Below are positions 8,441 to 18,390 of a DNA stretch of 64,000 bases, piece after piece. The notes below the pieces were generated by a model. That model worked only from the letters and a program-made list of their open reading frames with translations, made no database searches and was not told the DNA's origin. The DNA is taken from contig CAVTIV010000013.1 in NCBI GenBank assembly GCA_963734865.1, positions 1 through 64,000 of the forward strand, in the 5' to 3' direction. This DNA comes from CBDCUW01 sp963734865. GTDB taxonomy: Bacteria; Planctomycetota; Planctomycetia; Pirellulales; Pirellulaceae. Numbering within the stretch: position 1 is the first letter of the stretch; each line of letters opens with the position of its first letter. Made by a program: the position numbers and the translations under genes.

Positions 8441-10865
8441 ATGCTTCGACACGGTGCATTGGGCACGATTGCGTTTTGGATGCTCAGCCATTTGGCATTC
8501 GCCTATGGCCAAGACTTTGTACCGACGATCCAGCCCTTCTTTCATCAGTATTGCAACGATTGCCATGCCGACGGCGCCCGGGAGGGTGGCTTGGACCTGT
8601 CATCACTTGGCGGCGAACTATCCAAGGAACAAACCTTCGCCAGTTGGGTTCGCATCTACGATCGAGTATTGCGCTGGTGAGATGCCGCCGGAGGACGCCG
8701 ATCAACCCCTGGCCAAGCACCGCGCCGACTTCACCGCAGTTCTCGCGGCACAATTGTCGCGGGCTCACGCTGATCAAAAGGGCACGTTACTGCGTCGGCT
8801 GAATCGGCGCGAGTATCAGAACACGATGAATGATCTGTTCGGGACGAATCTTGACCTGGAATCGCGACTACCAGAGGACGGTCGATCATACGAGTTTGAC
8901 AATGTCGGCGAAGCACTCAGCATCTCCATGGTCCACCTGCAGCAGTACCTGGACGCAGCGGACGCGGTTCTCGATGCGGCAATCGCAAAATCGACTGACA
9001 AACCCCCGTCAACGATCATACAGGCAAACTACGCTGAAACGAGTGAGGGCCAGAAGCACATTGGAGAGGCTTGGAAACAGCTCGACGATGGCGCCGTCGT
9101 CTTCTTTCGGTCGTTGGGTTACCCCAGTGGGATGCTCCGCACTGCCAATGTGCGGCGGTCGGGCCGATACAAGGTACGGGTCACCGGTTATGCCTATCAG
9201 TCGGATGCTCCGATCACGTTTGCGATCGGAGCAACAACGTTTCAACGCGGTGTCGACAAGCCGACATTCGGTTATCGTTCGCTAGCTCCGGGCAAACCAA
9301 GCACCCTGGAACTGGAAGCGTGGATCGAAGAGAAGTACATGATCGAGTTGACGCCTTGGGGTATCAGCGATCGCGACAATGAAATCCGCAAAAACGGTAT
9401 CGCCAGCTACAGCGGTCCCGGATTGGCGATCTTGAACGTCGAACTCGAAGGGCCGCTGATTGATCAGTTTCCCAGTCGCGGCCACAAACTGGTGTTGGAT
9501 GGTCTGCGGCGAAAGGAAATCGAACCTCGCAATCCGGCCGACAAGAAGAAGTCTTGGTACCAGCCGCAATTTGAGATCGATTCGAACGAACCGAGTCGAG
9601 ATGCCCGCACCGTACTCAGGCGTGTGGCGACGATTGCCTTTCGCCGACCGGCAGCCGACCAAGAAATCGATCGTTATGTCGATCTGTTCGAGGATCAGTT
9701 GGCCAATGGTGCGACCATCGAAGAATCCATTCGAACTGCCGTTGCCGCAATATTCTGTTCACCCGATTTCCTGTACCTGCGTGAGCCTCGCGGCTGGCTT
9801 GACGACCATGCGATCGCGTCTCGTTTGGCATACTTTTTGACCCGGACGACCCCTGACGCGGAGCTATTGAAGGCGGCCGAGGCGGGAAAGCTTACCAATG
9901 ACCCTCAAGCGTTGCTCGAACAGACACAGCGATTGCTCAATGACCAGCGGTGCCGGCGGTTTGTGGTCGATTTCACGGACGCCTGGCTGAACCTTCGCGA
10001 TATCGATTTCACCAGTCCCGACCGAAAGCTGTTCCCCGAGTTCGACTCGTTCCTGCAGTATTCGATGCTGGAAGAAACACGTCGATATTTCGAGGCGCTG
10101 ATCGATGAAAACTTGCCGGTGCGAAATTTGGTCACGTCCGATTTCGCAATGCTCAACAATCGGCTGGCCAAACATTATGGCATCGACCAGGTCGACCATG
10201 CCGAGGTGAAGCGAGTCGCGTTGCCCAAGGAGAGTGTCCGGGGCGGTTTGTTGAGCCAAGCTAGCATCTTGAAGGTGTCCGCCAATGGCACCAATACGTC
10301 GCCAGTGATTCGCGGCGTGTGGGTCATGGAGCGGATCCTTGGCCAAACACCGCCGCCACCTCCGGCCGGCATCCCGGGAGTCGAACCGGATATTCGCGGG
10401 GCCTCGACTTTACGAGAATTGCTCGATAAACATCGTGATCTCGATACCTGCCGCAGCTGTCATTCGATGATCGATCCCCCTGGGTTCGCGCTGGAAAGTT
10501 TTGATCCGATCGGTGGTTGGCGAGATCATTTTCGCAGTTTGGGCGACGGCCAAAAGGTCGATCTGCAAGTCAACCAACAGCGCGTCCAATACCGGATCGG
10601 GCCCGAAGTCGATGCCAGCGGCGTCTTGAAGGACGGTCGCGAATTCGCTGGCTATCAAGAATTTCGGGAGCTGTTGGCAAGGGATCAAGATACATTGGCT
10701 CGGTCGTTGACGAAAAAGTTGCTAACCTTCGCGACAGGTCGTGAGATGGGATTTTCGGATCGTGCAATCATCGATCAGATCGTCGAACAGTCGAAATCGA
10801 AAGGGTATGGTGTCCGCGATTTGATTGAATTGGTCGTATTGAGTGAAGCGTTCCGACAAAAATAA
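8441..10865 (+). CDS. DUF1592 family cytochrome-like protein, frameshifted
   Basis: Planctomycete-specific secreted multidomain protein (PF07635 cytochrome-type, then DUF1587, DUF1592, DUF1588 and DUF1585 regions) of unknown enzymatic function. Reading starts at the ATG at 8441 with a signal peptide and a haem-type CNDCH motif at residues 38-42. That frame stops at 8680, while the rest of the protein continues in the next frame from AGEMPPED. Removing one base near 8672 restores RVLAGEMPPED, so this is a frameshift or a sequencing error. DUF1587 (LNRREYQNTMNDLFG), DUF1592, and the second CRSCH motif (IDPPGFALESFD) follow. It is paired with the DUF1552 gene 31 nt downstream, the usual arrangement in this phylum. 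Confidence 0.82.
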
Positions 10866-10896
10866 TGAAAGCGACAGCCTCCCTGGGAAAGACCGA

Positions 10897-12216
10897 ATGA
10901 TGCGATCCGCAAAGATCATGAATCGAAAACCGCTCACGCGTCGGTGCTTCTTGCGCGGCACTGGAGCTGCCGCAATCACATTACCGCTGCTCGAGGCGAT
11001 GGAACCGTCGCTTGGCCAGCGAGTCCTTGCCTCAACGCCGATCGAAACTTCTCCGAAGCGGTTTGTCACAATGTGTGCAGGACTCGGCTTTCACGGGCCG
11101 TATTTGTTTCCCGAGGGAGAGGGTGGCCAACTGGGGTCCACCCCTTACCTGTCCAAACTCCACAACAACTTGGATCAACTGACCGTTTTTTCGGGATTGT
11201 CACACCCGGAACAACAGGGCAATAACGGGCACGCATCCGAGTTGACTTTCTTGACATCCGCCCAGCGTCCGGGTCTTGCCGGTTTTCGCAACACAATCTC
11301 GATCGACCAACTGATTGCCCGGCAGATCGGGATCGAGACGCGGTATCCGTACCTCGCCCTGTCCACGGCCGGCACGTCGCTATCGTGGACGGCCAATGGG
11401 GTGGCAATTCCCGGGATGACGTCGCCGTCAAAGCTGTTCAGCGCCTTATTCATGGAGGGCAGCGAACAGGAAATCGAGACCGAGATCCGTAATCTGAAAC
11501 GCGGACGCAGTATCCTGGACACCGTCGGTGGTCGAGCCAAAGCGTTGGAAAAGCAACTCGGCAGCGGTGATCGTCGAAAGTTGGACGAGTACCTCACGTC
11601 GGTCCGTGATCTCGAGCATCGGTTGCAGCAGTCCGAGGACTGGGTGCGGCGGCCCAAGCCAAAGGTTGACGTCGATCCGCCGCAAGACATCCAGGACAAG
11701 ACCGAGGCGATTGAGCGTCAACGTTTGATGTACGACTTGATTGTTCTAGCCTTGCGAACCGACTCGACGCGAACCATCACCTTTCAACTCGGGGGACTCA
11801 ACGCCGTCCCCAAAATCCCCGGAGTCCAAAGCGACTGGCATGGCTTGTCACACCACGGTAAAGATCCCGAGAAGATCGATCAGTTGAAAATCATTGAACA
11901 AGCAGAGTTTACGGCGTTCAACGATTTTTTGACGGAACTTCGCCAAGTCGAAGAGAACGGAAGTTCTCTTTTGGATCACACCGCGATCTTGTATGGCTCG
12001 AATCTCGGGAACGCCAGTGCCCACGATTGGCACAACCTGCCGATCATCTTGGCCGGTGGCGGCTACAAGCATGGTGCCTACGTCGCACATGATTCCAAGA
12101 ACAACACACCCCTGGCCAATCTTTTTGTCGCATTGGCCCAGCGGATGGGAGTCGAAACGGACACCTTCGGCAGCAGTACATCTGCTGGAATCCGAGGACT
12201 GGAAGTCGCGGGTTGA
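10897..12216 (+). CDS. DUF1552 domain protein
   Basis: Secreted protein of the DUF1552 family (439 residues from the ATG at 10897, which has GGGAAAG five bases upstream). The N-terminus has a twin-arginine-like RRCFLRG followed by a hydrophobic AAAITLPLLEAM segment, so export through Tat is likely. The family is distantly related to alkaline-phosphatase-like DUF1501 proteins and is almost always encoded next to a DUF1592 gene, as here. Function is unknown. The partnership suggests an exported redox or hydrolytic pair. Confidence 0.85.
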   Translation: MMRSAKIMNRKPLTRRCFLRGTGAAAITLPLLEAMEPSLGQRVLASTPIETSPKRFVTMCAGLGFHGPYLFPEGEGGQLGSTPYLSKLHNNLDQLTVFSGLSHPEQQGNNGHASELTFLTSAQRPGLAGFRNTISIDQLIARQIGIETRYPYLALSTAGTSLSWTANGVAIPGMTSPSKLFSALFMEGSEQEIETEIRNLKRGRSILDTVGGRAKALEKQLGSGDRRKLDEYLTSVRDLEHRLQQSEDWVRRPKPKVDVDPPQDIQDKTEAIERQRLMYDLIVLALRTDSTRTITFQLGGLNAVPKIPGVQSDWHGLSHHGKDPEKIDQLKIIEQAEFTAFNDFLTELRQVEENGSSLLDHTAILYGSNLGNASAHDWHNLPIILAGGGYKHGAYVAHDSKNNTPLANLFVALAQRMGVETDTFGSSTSAGIRGLEVAG

Positions 12217-12222
12217 ATCGAG

Positions 12223-14130
12223 TTGGACAAGGGAAGAGCGTTGCCAGAAGAATCGGATGTCAAAGCAGAGACACAATTGTGGAGGTCTCGCGAAACGCGG
12301 ATCGCGCTGTTCACGATCGCAATGATCACAGTGCATCTTGTGCTTCGCTTCGGGACCCGTAGCAGCGAAGCGATTTGGGACACACCGCTGTGGTGTGCGC
12401 TGGCGTTTGGCGGCGTCCCGCTGGTCTGGGAACTGTTGCTGAAAGTGTTTCGACGCCAGTTCGGATCCGACTTGTTGGCGGGAATTTCGATCGTCGTTTC
12501 CGTCTTGCTCGGCGAGTATTTGGCCGGATCGCTGGTTGTGTTGATGCTTTCGGGTGGTGAGGCCTTGGAAGCCTATGCCGTGCGCAGCGCATCGTCGGTT
12601 CTTCGTGCTCTCAGCAAACGAATGCCGTCGGTCGCGCACCGAAAGATCGACTCGAACATGGAAGATCTGCCGCTGGACCAGATCGTGATTGGTGACACAT
12701 TGGCGGTTTTTCCACACGAGATTTGTCCGATCGACGGCGTCGTCGTGGAAGGTCACGGTGTGATGGACGAATCGTACCTCACCGGCGAACCCTACATGAT
12801 GTCGAAGGTACCCGGTTCGGCCGTCCTCTCAGGAGCGATCAACGGCGAGTCGGCGCTGATCGTCAAGGCCGAAAAGCTGGCCATCGACTCGCGTTATGCC
12901 AAGATCATGGAAGTGATGGAGGCGTCCGAGCAGAGCAAACCCCAGATGCGGCGGATGGCAGACCATTTGGGTGCCTGGTACACGCCGCTGGCGGTCGCGA
13001 TCGGCATTGCGGCTTGGGTTGCCACAGGGAACCCGGTTCGATTCCTTGCGGTAATGGTCGTCGCAACACCCTGTCCACTCTTGATTGCGATCCCGGTCGC
13101 CATCATCGGCTCGATTTCGCTGGCGGCCAGGCGTGCGATCATTGTCCGCGATCCGTCGTCCCTGGAAACCGCCGATAGCTGTCGCACACTGATCTTCGAT
13201 AAGACGGGAACGCTGACCTATGGTGAACCAAAATTGGTCGAGCGGATTGAAGTGGACTCGAATCGTGGCGATCAAATCCTCGCCCAGGTGGGCAGCCTGG
13301 AGCGGTTTTCGAAGCATCCGCTTGCCCATGCGATCGTCACGGCCGCAACCGAAGCAGGCCCAGTGAATCACAACGTGTCGGAAATCAGCGAACCACCGGG
13401 ACAGGGCCTGCGCGGAACCGTCGCCGACCACAACATCGAGGTCACCAGTCGCAAGAAGTTGCTGATCCAACAACCCGATCTTGATCGCCAGCTGCCACCC
13501 CAGGCCGGCGGACTTGAATGCGTGATCCTGGTCGATGGCCAATACGCTGCGACCTATCGTTTTCGGGATACGCCGCGTACCGACGGCGCCTCCTTCATCA
13601 GTCATCTATCGCCTCGCCATGCGATCCATCGAACGATGATGGTCTCGGGTGATCGCGAATCGGAAGTTCGCTACTTGGCTGAGCAAGTCGGGATCAAAGA
13701 TGTCTATTACAATCAGAGTCCCGAGCAGAAACTCGAGATCGTGAACGCCGAAACGGCCAAAGCGGGCACCATGTTTGTAGGCGACGGCATTAACGATGCT
13801 CCCGCGTTGATGGCGGCAACCGTTGGCGTCGCGTTCGGCCAGAACAGCGACGTGACCACCGAAGCCGCGGATGTCGTTGTCTTGGACAGTTCGCTGCGAA
13901 AAATTGACGAGTTCCTGCACATCAGCCGGCGAATGCGGCGGATCGCTCTGCAAAGTGCAATCGGTGGCATGTCGCTGAGCGTCGTGGGGATGATGTTTGC
14001 CGCCGCCGGATACCTGTCTCCGGTCGCTGGTGCGATCTGCCAAGAGATCATCGATGTGGTGGCGGTCTTGAATGCATTGCGGGTGGCAATCCCGCCAAAG
14101 TCGATGATTGACTTTGAAACGTCAGATTGA
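12223..14130 (+). CDS. Heavy-metal P1B-type ATPase
   Basis: ATP-driven heavy-metal exporter of the P1B family, 635 residues. It shows the actuator motif TGEP, the phosphorylation motif DKTGTLTYGE with Asp326, the HP motif SKHPLAHA typical of P1B pumps, and GDGINDAPAL. The metal-binding helix reads TPCPL at 282-286, not the common CPC, so metal selectivity cannot be read directly. There is no N-terminal heavy-metal-binding domain. The start appears to be TTG at 12223, six bases after the DUF1552 stop, because no in-frame ATG precedes the first membrane helix. The tight spacing suggests co-transcription, but a functional link to DUF1592/1552 is not obvious. Confidence 0.88.
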   Translation: MDKGRALPEESDVKAETQLWRSRETRIALFTIAMITVHLVLRFGTRSSEAIWDTPLWCALAFGGVPLVWELLLKVFRRQFGSDLLAGISIVVSVLLGEYLAGSLVVLMLSGGEALEAYAVRSASSVLRALSKRMPSVAHRKIDSNMEDLPLDQIVIGDTLAVFPHEICPIDGVVVEGHGVMDESYLTGEPYMMSKVPGSAVLSGAINGESALIVKAEKLAIDSRYAKIMEVMEASEQSKPQMRRMADHLGAWYTPLAVAIGIAAWVATGNPVRFLAVMVVATPCPLLIAIPVAIIGSISLAARRAIIVRDPSSLETADSCRTLIFDKTGTLTYGEPKLVERIEVDSNRGDQILAQVGSLERFSKHPLAHAIVTAATEAGPVNHNVSEISEPPGQGLRGTVADHNIEVTSRKKLLIQQPDLDRQLPPQAGGLECVILVDGQYAATYRFRDTPRTDGASFISHLSPRHAIHRTMMVSGDRESEVRYLAEQVGIKDVYYNQSPEQKLEIVNAETAKAGTMFVGDGINDAPALMAATVGVAFGQNSDVTTEAADVVVLDSSLRKIDEFLHISRRMRRIALQSAIGGMSLSVVGMMFAAAGYLSPVAGAICQEIIDVVAVLNALRVAIPPKSMIDFETSD

Positions 14131-14163
14131 GCCGACGCGGTTCGTCCCCTCTGCTAAACACAT

Positions 14164-14838
14164 TCAATCGATCGCGTTAGGCGAACTCCCGCGCGGAGCG
14201 GTTGTGTCGATCAAGACGCCGTTTTCGAGAGTCAGTCGACGATCGGCAAGCGCATCGGCTTCCTCATTGCTGTGGGTGACATGCAAGGTTGTCACGCCCG
14301 TGGTTTGCTTGAGCTTTCGCAGCAGCACGTGCATCTCTCCCCGAGTCGACTCATCGAGGGCACTCAGTGGTTCGTCCAACAGCAGTACCGAGGGATGAAA
14401 CGACAACGCGCGTCCCAGAGCGACGCGTTGCGACTCGCCACCGCTGAGACCATGAATCGTGCGGTCCAACAAATGCGTCACCCCCAGGACCTGGGCGAGT
14501 TCTTCGGTTCGTAGGGCGATTTGTTTCCGCGACCGACCACGAAGTCGAAGCGCGAACTCCAGGTGTTGTCCGACGGTGAGTGTTGGGAACAGGGCAAGAT
14601 CTTGGGGGACATAACCGATTTCACGGTCAGCCGGCGCCCACCGGGTAACGTCAATGCCATCGATCAAAATCTGCCCGGATGAAATTTTTCGAAGTCCGCA
14701 AACCGATTCCAGGATCGTGGTCTTGCCTCGTCCCGTGCGTCCCATCAGAACGGCATATTCGCCCGCCGAGACGCGAAAGGAAATATCGTGCAAGCAGAAT
14801 TTGCCGGCCGTGATGCTGACATTTCGCAATTCGATCAT
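14164..14838 (-). CDS. Molybdate/tungstate-type ABC transporter ATPase
   Basis: ATP-binding subunit of a ModC/WtpC-like importer, 224 residues. Walker A GRTGRGKTT, the Q-loop YVPQDLALFPTLTV, the ABC signature LSGGESQRVALGRAL, Walker B LLLDEPLSALD and the switch-His region HVTHSNEEA are all present. It lacks the C-terminal TOBE/MOP extension of full-length ModC proteins (about 350 residues), so feedback sensing by bound oxyanion in this subunit is unlikely. Its ATG overlaps the permease stop as ATGA, indicating translational coupling. Confidence 0.85.
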   Translation of the reverse strand: MIELRNVSITAGKFCLHDISFRVSAGEYAVLMGRTGRGKTTILESVCGLRKISSGQILIDGIDVTRWAPADREIGYVPQDLALFPTLTVGQHLEFALRLRGRSRKQIALRTEELAQVLGVTHLLDRTIHGLSGGESQRVALGRALSFHPSVLLLDEPLSALDESTRGEMHVLLRKLKQTTGVTTLHVTHSNEEADALADRRLTLENGVLIDTTAPRGSSPNAID

Positions 14839-15719
14839 GACGTCAGCCCCGTGCCCAGCACGCGCAAGACCAACAGCACGATGACCGCCATCACGACCAT
14901 CAAAAGCGACACGGCAACCGCGGCATCGAGCTGACCGATACTCAGTTCCAGGAAGACGGAAGTCGACAGAACTTCGGTGCGCATACGCGTCGCGCCGGCA
15001 AAGACCAGAATCGGTCCGAACTCGCCCAGCGCACGGGCCCAGGCAATCGTCGTCGCGGCAATCATTCCACGCCAGGCTTGCGGCAATGCCACCAGCATGA
15101 AGGCTTGACCGCGCGAGCAGCCGAGGGTCCGAGCGACATCCTCGGCACGCGGATCGATTTGGTCAAATGTCACTCGCATCGTACGCACCGCGAACGCACA
15201 GGCCACACTGAACTGGGCCAGCACAACCGCCGGCCAACGATAAGTCACCGGGAATCCGACGTCGTCTCGCAGCCATGTTTCCAATTCCCACCCGCCGATG
15301 ATTGGCTGGTGAAACAAGATCAGCAGGCTCAAACCCAATACCAGTGGCGGCAATACGATCGGAATGTCGACCAGCGTGTCGATCAACCAACGGCCGGGAA
15401 ATTTGTATCGAGAAAGCAGGTAACCGAGCGGAGTCGCGACCCAGATCGAAAGAATCGCGGCGATCGTGCAAGAGAGTATCGTGAGCCGAAACGCCGCCTG
15501 GATTTCCGGCTTCAAGATTGCGTCAATGAAATCGGCTGGCGAGGTGAATAGCAGATCGGCCGCGAGCAACAGCAAGATCAGCACGATGAAACATGCCGAG
15601 ATTCCACCCATCACAAGGTAAAAGGGCACATCCGAACGTCGCCGGCGAACCCCGAGACGCGAGCGCGGCTCCAGCGGTTCACCCGCAGCCGCGGAAAGTG
15701 GACTGGCGGGCTCGCTCAC
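14835..15719 (-). CDS. Molybdate-type ABC transporter permease
   Basis: Inner-membrane permease of a ModB-like importer, 294 residues. The start is taken as the GTG at 15719, which overlaps the stop of the binding-protein gene as GTGA; a longer frame would run far into that gene. A cytoplasmic N-terminal stretch of about 40 residues is followed by hydrophobic helices, and the conserved EAA loop is visible as RTLGCSRGQAFMLVALPQAW followed by the typical GPI region. Overlaps at both ends place it in an operon between the binding protein and the ATPase. Confidence 0.85.
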   Translation of the reverse strand: MSEPASPLSAAAGEPLEPRSRLGVRRRRSDVPFYLVMGGISACFIVLILLLLAADLLFTSPADFIDAILKPEIQAAFRLTILSCTIAAILSIWVATPLGYLLSRYKFPGRWLIDTLVDIPIVLPPLVLGLSLLILFHQPIIGGWELETWLRDDVGFPVTYRWPAVVLAQFSVACAFAVRTMRVTFDQIDPRAEDVARTLGCSRGQAFMLVALPQAWRGMIAATTIAWARALGEFGPILVFAGATRMRTEVLSTSVFLELSIGQLDAAVAVSLLMVVMAVIVLLVLRVLGTGLTS

Positions 15720-17245
15720 TTGTTGCCGCCAAACGTGAAATCGCTTGGCAACTGCCAGCCGAATCCTTCTGCGGCAAAACTGTCTTGTGATTTCAGCGAG
15801 CAAATTTGCTGGAACAGCCGGCTTGCCGTTTGCGCGTTGGGAGACTCGGGAGCGATCGCGAACGGTTGAGTCGCGATGCTGCACTCAAGACCCTGAATGC
15901 GAATCGCATCTAAGAATTCACTGGCACCCGCCGCGTTACTCAAATAGGCCACCGCGGCATCGAGCGAACCGGTTTGCAGTTGATTGACCAACATGTCACC
16001 GGTCGGTGTCTGCACGGTCACGTTTGCCATGACTTCCTTCTGCACACCACCTTCGCGGAAGGTGTTTTGTGTCAACCAACCCATGGCGCACTGTTTTTCG
16101 TGGCCGATACCGACTCGCAATCCATCGCGTCCAAGATCACGCAACGAAGCGATTTTATGAGGGTTGCCTTTTTCAACCAGAATCACCAGCTCGTTCTGCG
16201 AGACGGAGATTGATTCGGGAAACAGGTCGGGTACCTGTTCCATGAAGGCCGTGTCACAAGCGAAATAGGCATCGGGATGTTGGCCCGCTTTCATCTGCGC
16301 GACCAAGATCCCACATCCGTTGTAGACTCGGTCAACGACCACACCCTCGCGCTTCTCGAATTCGACGATCGTTTCCTCGATCGCCGGTCGCAGCATCGAG
16401 CCGGCAAAAACGCTTAGCCGGGGAACATCAGCCCAAGTGTCGCCGCGGGAGACACGAAAGCCATACTTGGCATACTGCTTCAATCCACGATCCTGGGCCG
16501 AAATGTAACGCGCAAAATGGAGCGCCGCAGCCGGTCGCGATGAACTGGCAACCACGCCCACGGAGATTTGCGATGCGGCCTCTTTCAATTCCGGAATTTC
16601 GACGTACTCGAGATCAGGGTAGGTATGAAGAACTGCGTCATAAACAATTCCCGCATCGGCAGCACCGACAAGCAGGTCGTTGGCGACATCGGTGACCGTG
16701 GTGCGGTAGGCCGCGTTCGCCTTGTCCAGGTCATCCCACAGATTTGCTTCCTGCAAGACTTTGCGTGTGACTTTGCCGATCGCGGCGGCATCAGGACTCG
16801 CTTGGACCACACGCACATCCTGACGCAACAGATCTTGGAAGGACTTGATCGACAGAGGATTACCCCGTTTGACCGCGATTACTCCCTGCATCCGAGCGAT
16901 CGGCAAGATCTCGGCTACCAGTCCCTTGTCCTTGGCGATCTTCAAGTAGCTGTCGTCGGCGGGCAGATAGAGATCGCCGGTGTGGCTGACTTCGATCGAA
17001 GAGAGAAGTGTTTGCGAGGGGCCATACTGAATGTCCACAGGACGGCCAAATTCCTCTTCGTATTCGGCTCGAATCGCTTCCATGACAGCGCGATTGCTAG
17101 CGGCACAAAACAACATCAACGGCTCATCGGTCGAACCATCGCGATTCGAACTATTGGTTCGCGAAGGATCGATCCTGGCGAGCATCAAAATGAGCGCGCC
17201 CAGTGCAACCACCGAACCGATCATGATCAGGAACGAACGATTCAT
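15716..17245 (-). CDS. Tandem ModA-like substrate-binding protein
   Basis: Periplasmic oxyanion-binding component of the ABC importer, 509 residues, about twice the usual ModA size. After an N-terminal membrane anchor or signal (residues 5-23) come two ModA-like binding modules in one chain. The first (about 43-270) starts LMLFCAASNRAVMEAI and contains GDLYLPADDSYL; the second (about 283-505) starts LSVFAGSMLRPAIEET and contains DAYFACDTAFMEQ. Both keep the early Ser-rich ligand loop and later segments typical of type II binding proteins. It is the first gene of the transport operon. Whether both lobes bind molybdate or tungstate is not shown by sequence. Confidence 0.83.
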   Translation of the reverse strand: MNRSFLIMIGSVVALGALILMLARIDPSRTNSSNRDGSTDEPLMLFCAASNRAVMEAIRAEYEEEFGRPVDIQYGPSQTLLSSIEVSHTGDLYLPADDSYLKIAKDKGLVAEILPIARMQGVIAVKRGNPLSIKSFQDLLRQDVRVVQASPDAAAIGKVTRKVLQEANLWDDLDKANAAYRTTVTDVANDLLVGAADAGIVYDAVLHTYPDLEYVEIPELKEAASQISVGVVASSSRPAAALHFARYISAQDRGLKQYAKYGFRVSRGDTWADVPRLSVFAGSMLRPAIEETIVEFEKREGVVVDRVYNGCGILVAQMKAGQHPDAYFACDTAFMEQVPDLFPESISVSQNELVILVEKGNPHKIASLRDLGRDGLRVGIGHEKQCAMGWLTQNTFREGGVQKEVMANVTVQTPTGDMLVNQLQTGSLDAAVAYLSNAAGASEFLDAIRIQGLECSIATQPFAIAPESPNAQTASRLFQQICSLKSQDSFAAEGFGWQLPSDFTFGGNK

Positions 17246-17285
17246 TTGTCTCTGTGTGCTGGCGGGATGAATTTCGGGGAAACCA

Positions 17286-18380
17286 CTACTTCGAGCGTCC
17301 CGGTGGGATCGTTAACAATACCGGTGATTTTAACCGATCTCCGGACGTCTTGGGCGGCGGCGGCCGAACGCCGTCCTGGCCAAACAATTCCGTATCCCAA
17401 TCAGCCGAAAGGAGCAGGTCAAAACCCGGATTTTGGTTTTTGACCTGGCAGGAACAAGCACCACTGAGAAACAGCGTGAGGTCCTCGATCAATCGCGAAT
17501 CGACCTGTCCGGCCGGTATCACTTCCAATGCTCGGCCACGACCGAATACGGGCACCAACAACGGTTCACCTTCGGCAACCGCCTCCGGACGAAATCCCGT
17601 CAACAAGTTAATCAAAATCCGCTCTTGCTCGTCGTTGGGGTCAATTTCCAGTGTGCTGAATTTCAGCAGCAACGGTACCTCGGAATGCAATTCGCTTCCG
17701 GGCAAACCGATTCCCTCCGGTAACGAGATTTTGCGATCCAGTGTCTTGAAGTTGGTCTCCAGCAACTCCCTCGCCTCGCTCGTTCGCTTGTCATCGGCGG
17801 ACTTTAGCAGTAACCAAACGACCGAATGTCCAGCCAGCAAACGTCGACTGAGTTCCTTCCGCACCGGCGACTGCAATAGATTTGCATCAACGGCATCGTC
17901 GAGCGAACCGTGCCAGTGATTGATCGGCTGATCGCCAGCAATGATGGTCCGCACAACCACGTGCGGCAGTGCAACAGTGCCTCGCTTACGGAGCGAATCG
18001 AAAAGCAGCTGGTATTTCGGATCAAGCGTCGATCCTGTGGCACAGCGGGTGACCCTGGCATTGGCGAAACCGCCCTTCTCAGCCGTGCTCGATTCCAGCT
18101 GTTCGACCCATTGCCGCTGCGATTCGGACATCTCACCGTCGTGAAAAATGACAATCTCACACGCATCCGGACGCCAGCGTTCAAGTGCGTAACGAAACAC
18201 AGGGATATTGCACGCCTCCGCCGACGGCGAAATCGTGATCAACCAGGCAACCAACAGCAGCGGCGTTGCCGCGGCCGCGAACCGACGCGATTTTCGCGCT
18301 GGCTTCCAGCTGACGGATTGACCAAATGACTCACGGCGACCGAACGCCACCACAACGCCCCATCTGGCCATCTCTCGCAT
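17286..18380 (-). CDS. Secreted hypothetical protein, planctomycete type
   Basis: About 364 residues from the ATG at 18380, with a membrane/signal segment (FAAAATPLLLVAWLITISPS) ending just before ACNIPVFRYALERW, a start shared by a group of planctomycete secreted proteins. The mid-region (VIFHDGEMSESQRQW and later VVVRTIIAGD) alternates strand- and helix-like stretches, and a CSCQV motif occurs near the C-terminus, followed by a proline-rich tail. I cannot assign a function. It starts 11 nt after the stop of the large PQQ-propeller gene and ends 40 nt before the molybdate operon, all on the same strand, so a read-through transcript is possible. Confidence 0.65.
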   Translation of the reverse strand: MREMARWGVVVAFGRRESFGQSVSWKPARKSRRFAAAATPLLLVAWLITISPSAEACNIPVFRYALERWRPDACEIVIFHDGEMSESQRQWVEQLESSTAEKGGFANARVTRCATGSTLDPKYQLLFDSLRKRGTVALPHVVVRTIIAGDQPINHWHGSLDDAVDANLLQSPVRKELSRRLLAGHSVVWLLLKSADDKRTSEARELLETNFKTLDRKISLPEGIGLPGSELHSEVPLLLKFSTLEIDPNDEQERILINLLTGFRPEAVAEGEPLLVPVFGRGRALEVIPAGQVDSRLIEDLTLFLSGACSCQVKNQNPGFDLLLSADWDTELFGQDGVRPPPPKTSGDRLKSPVLLTIPPGRSK

Positions 18381-18390
18381 CACTCTTGAA

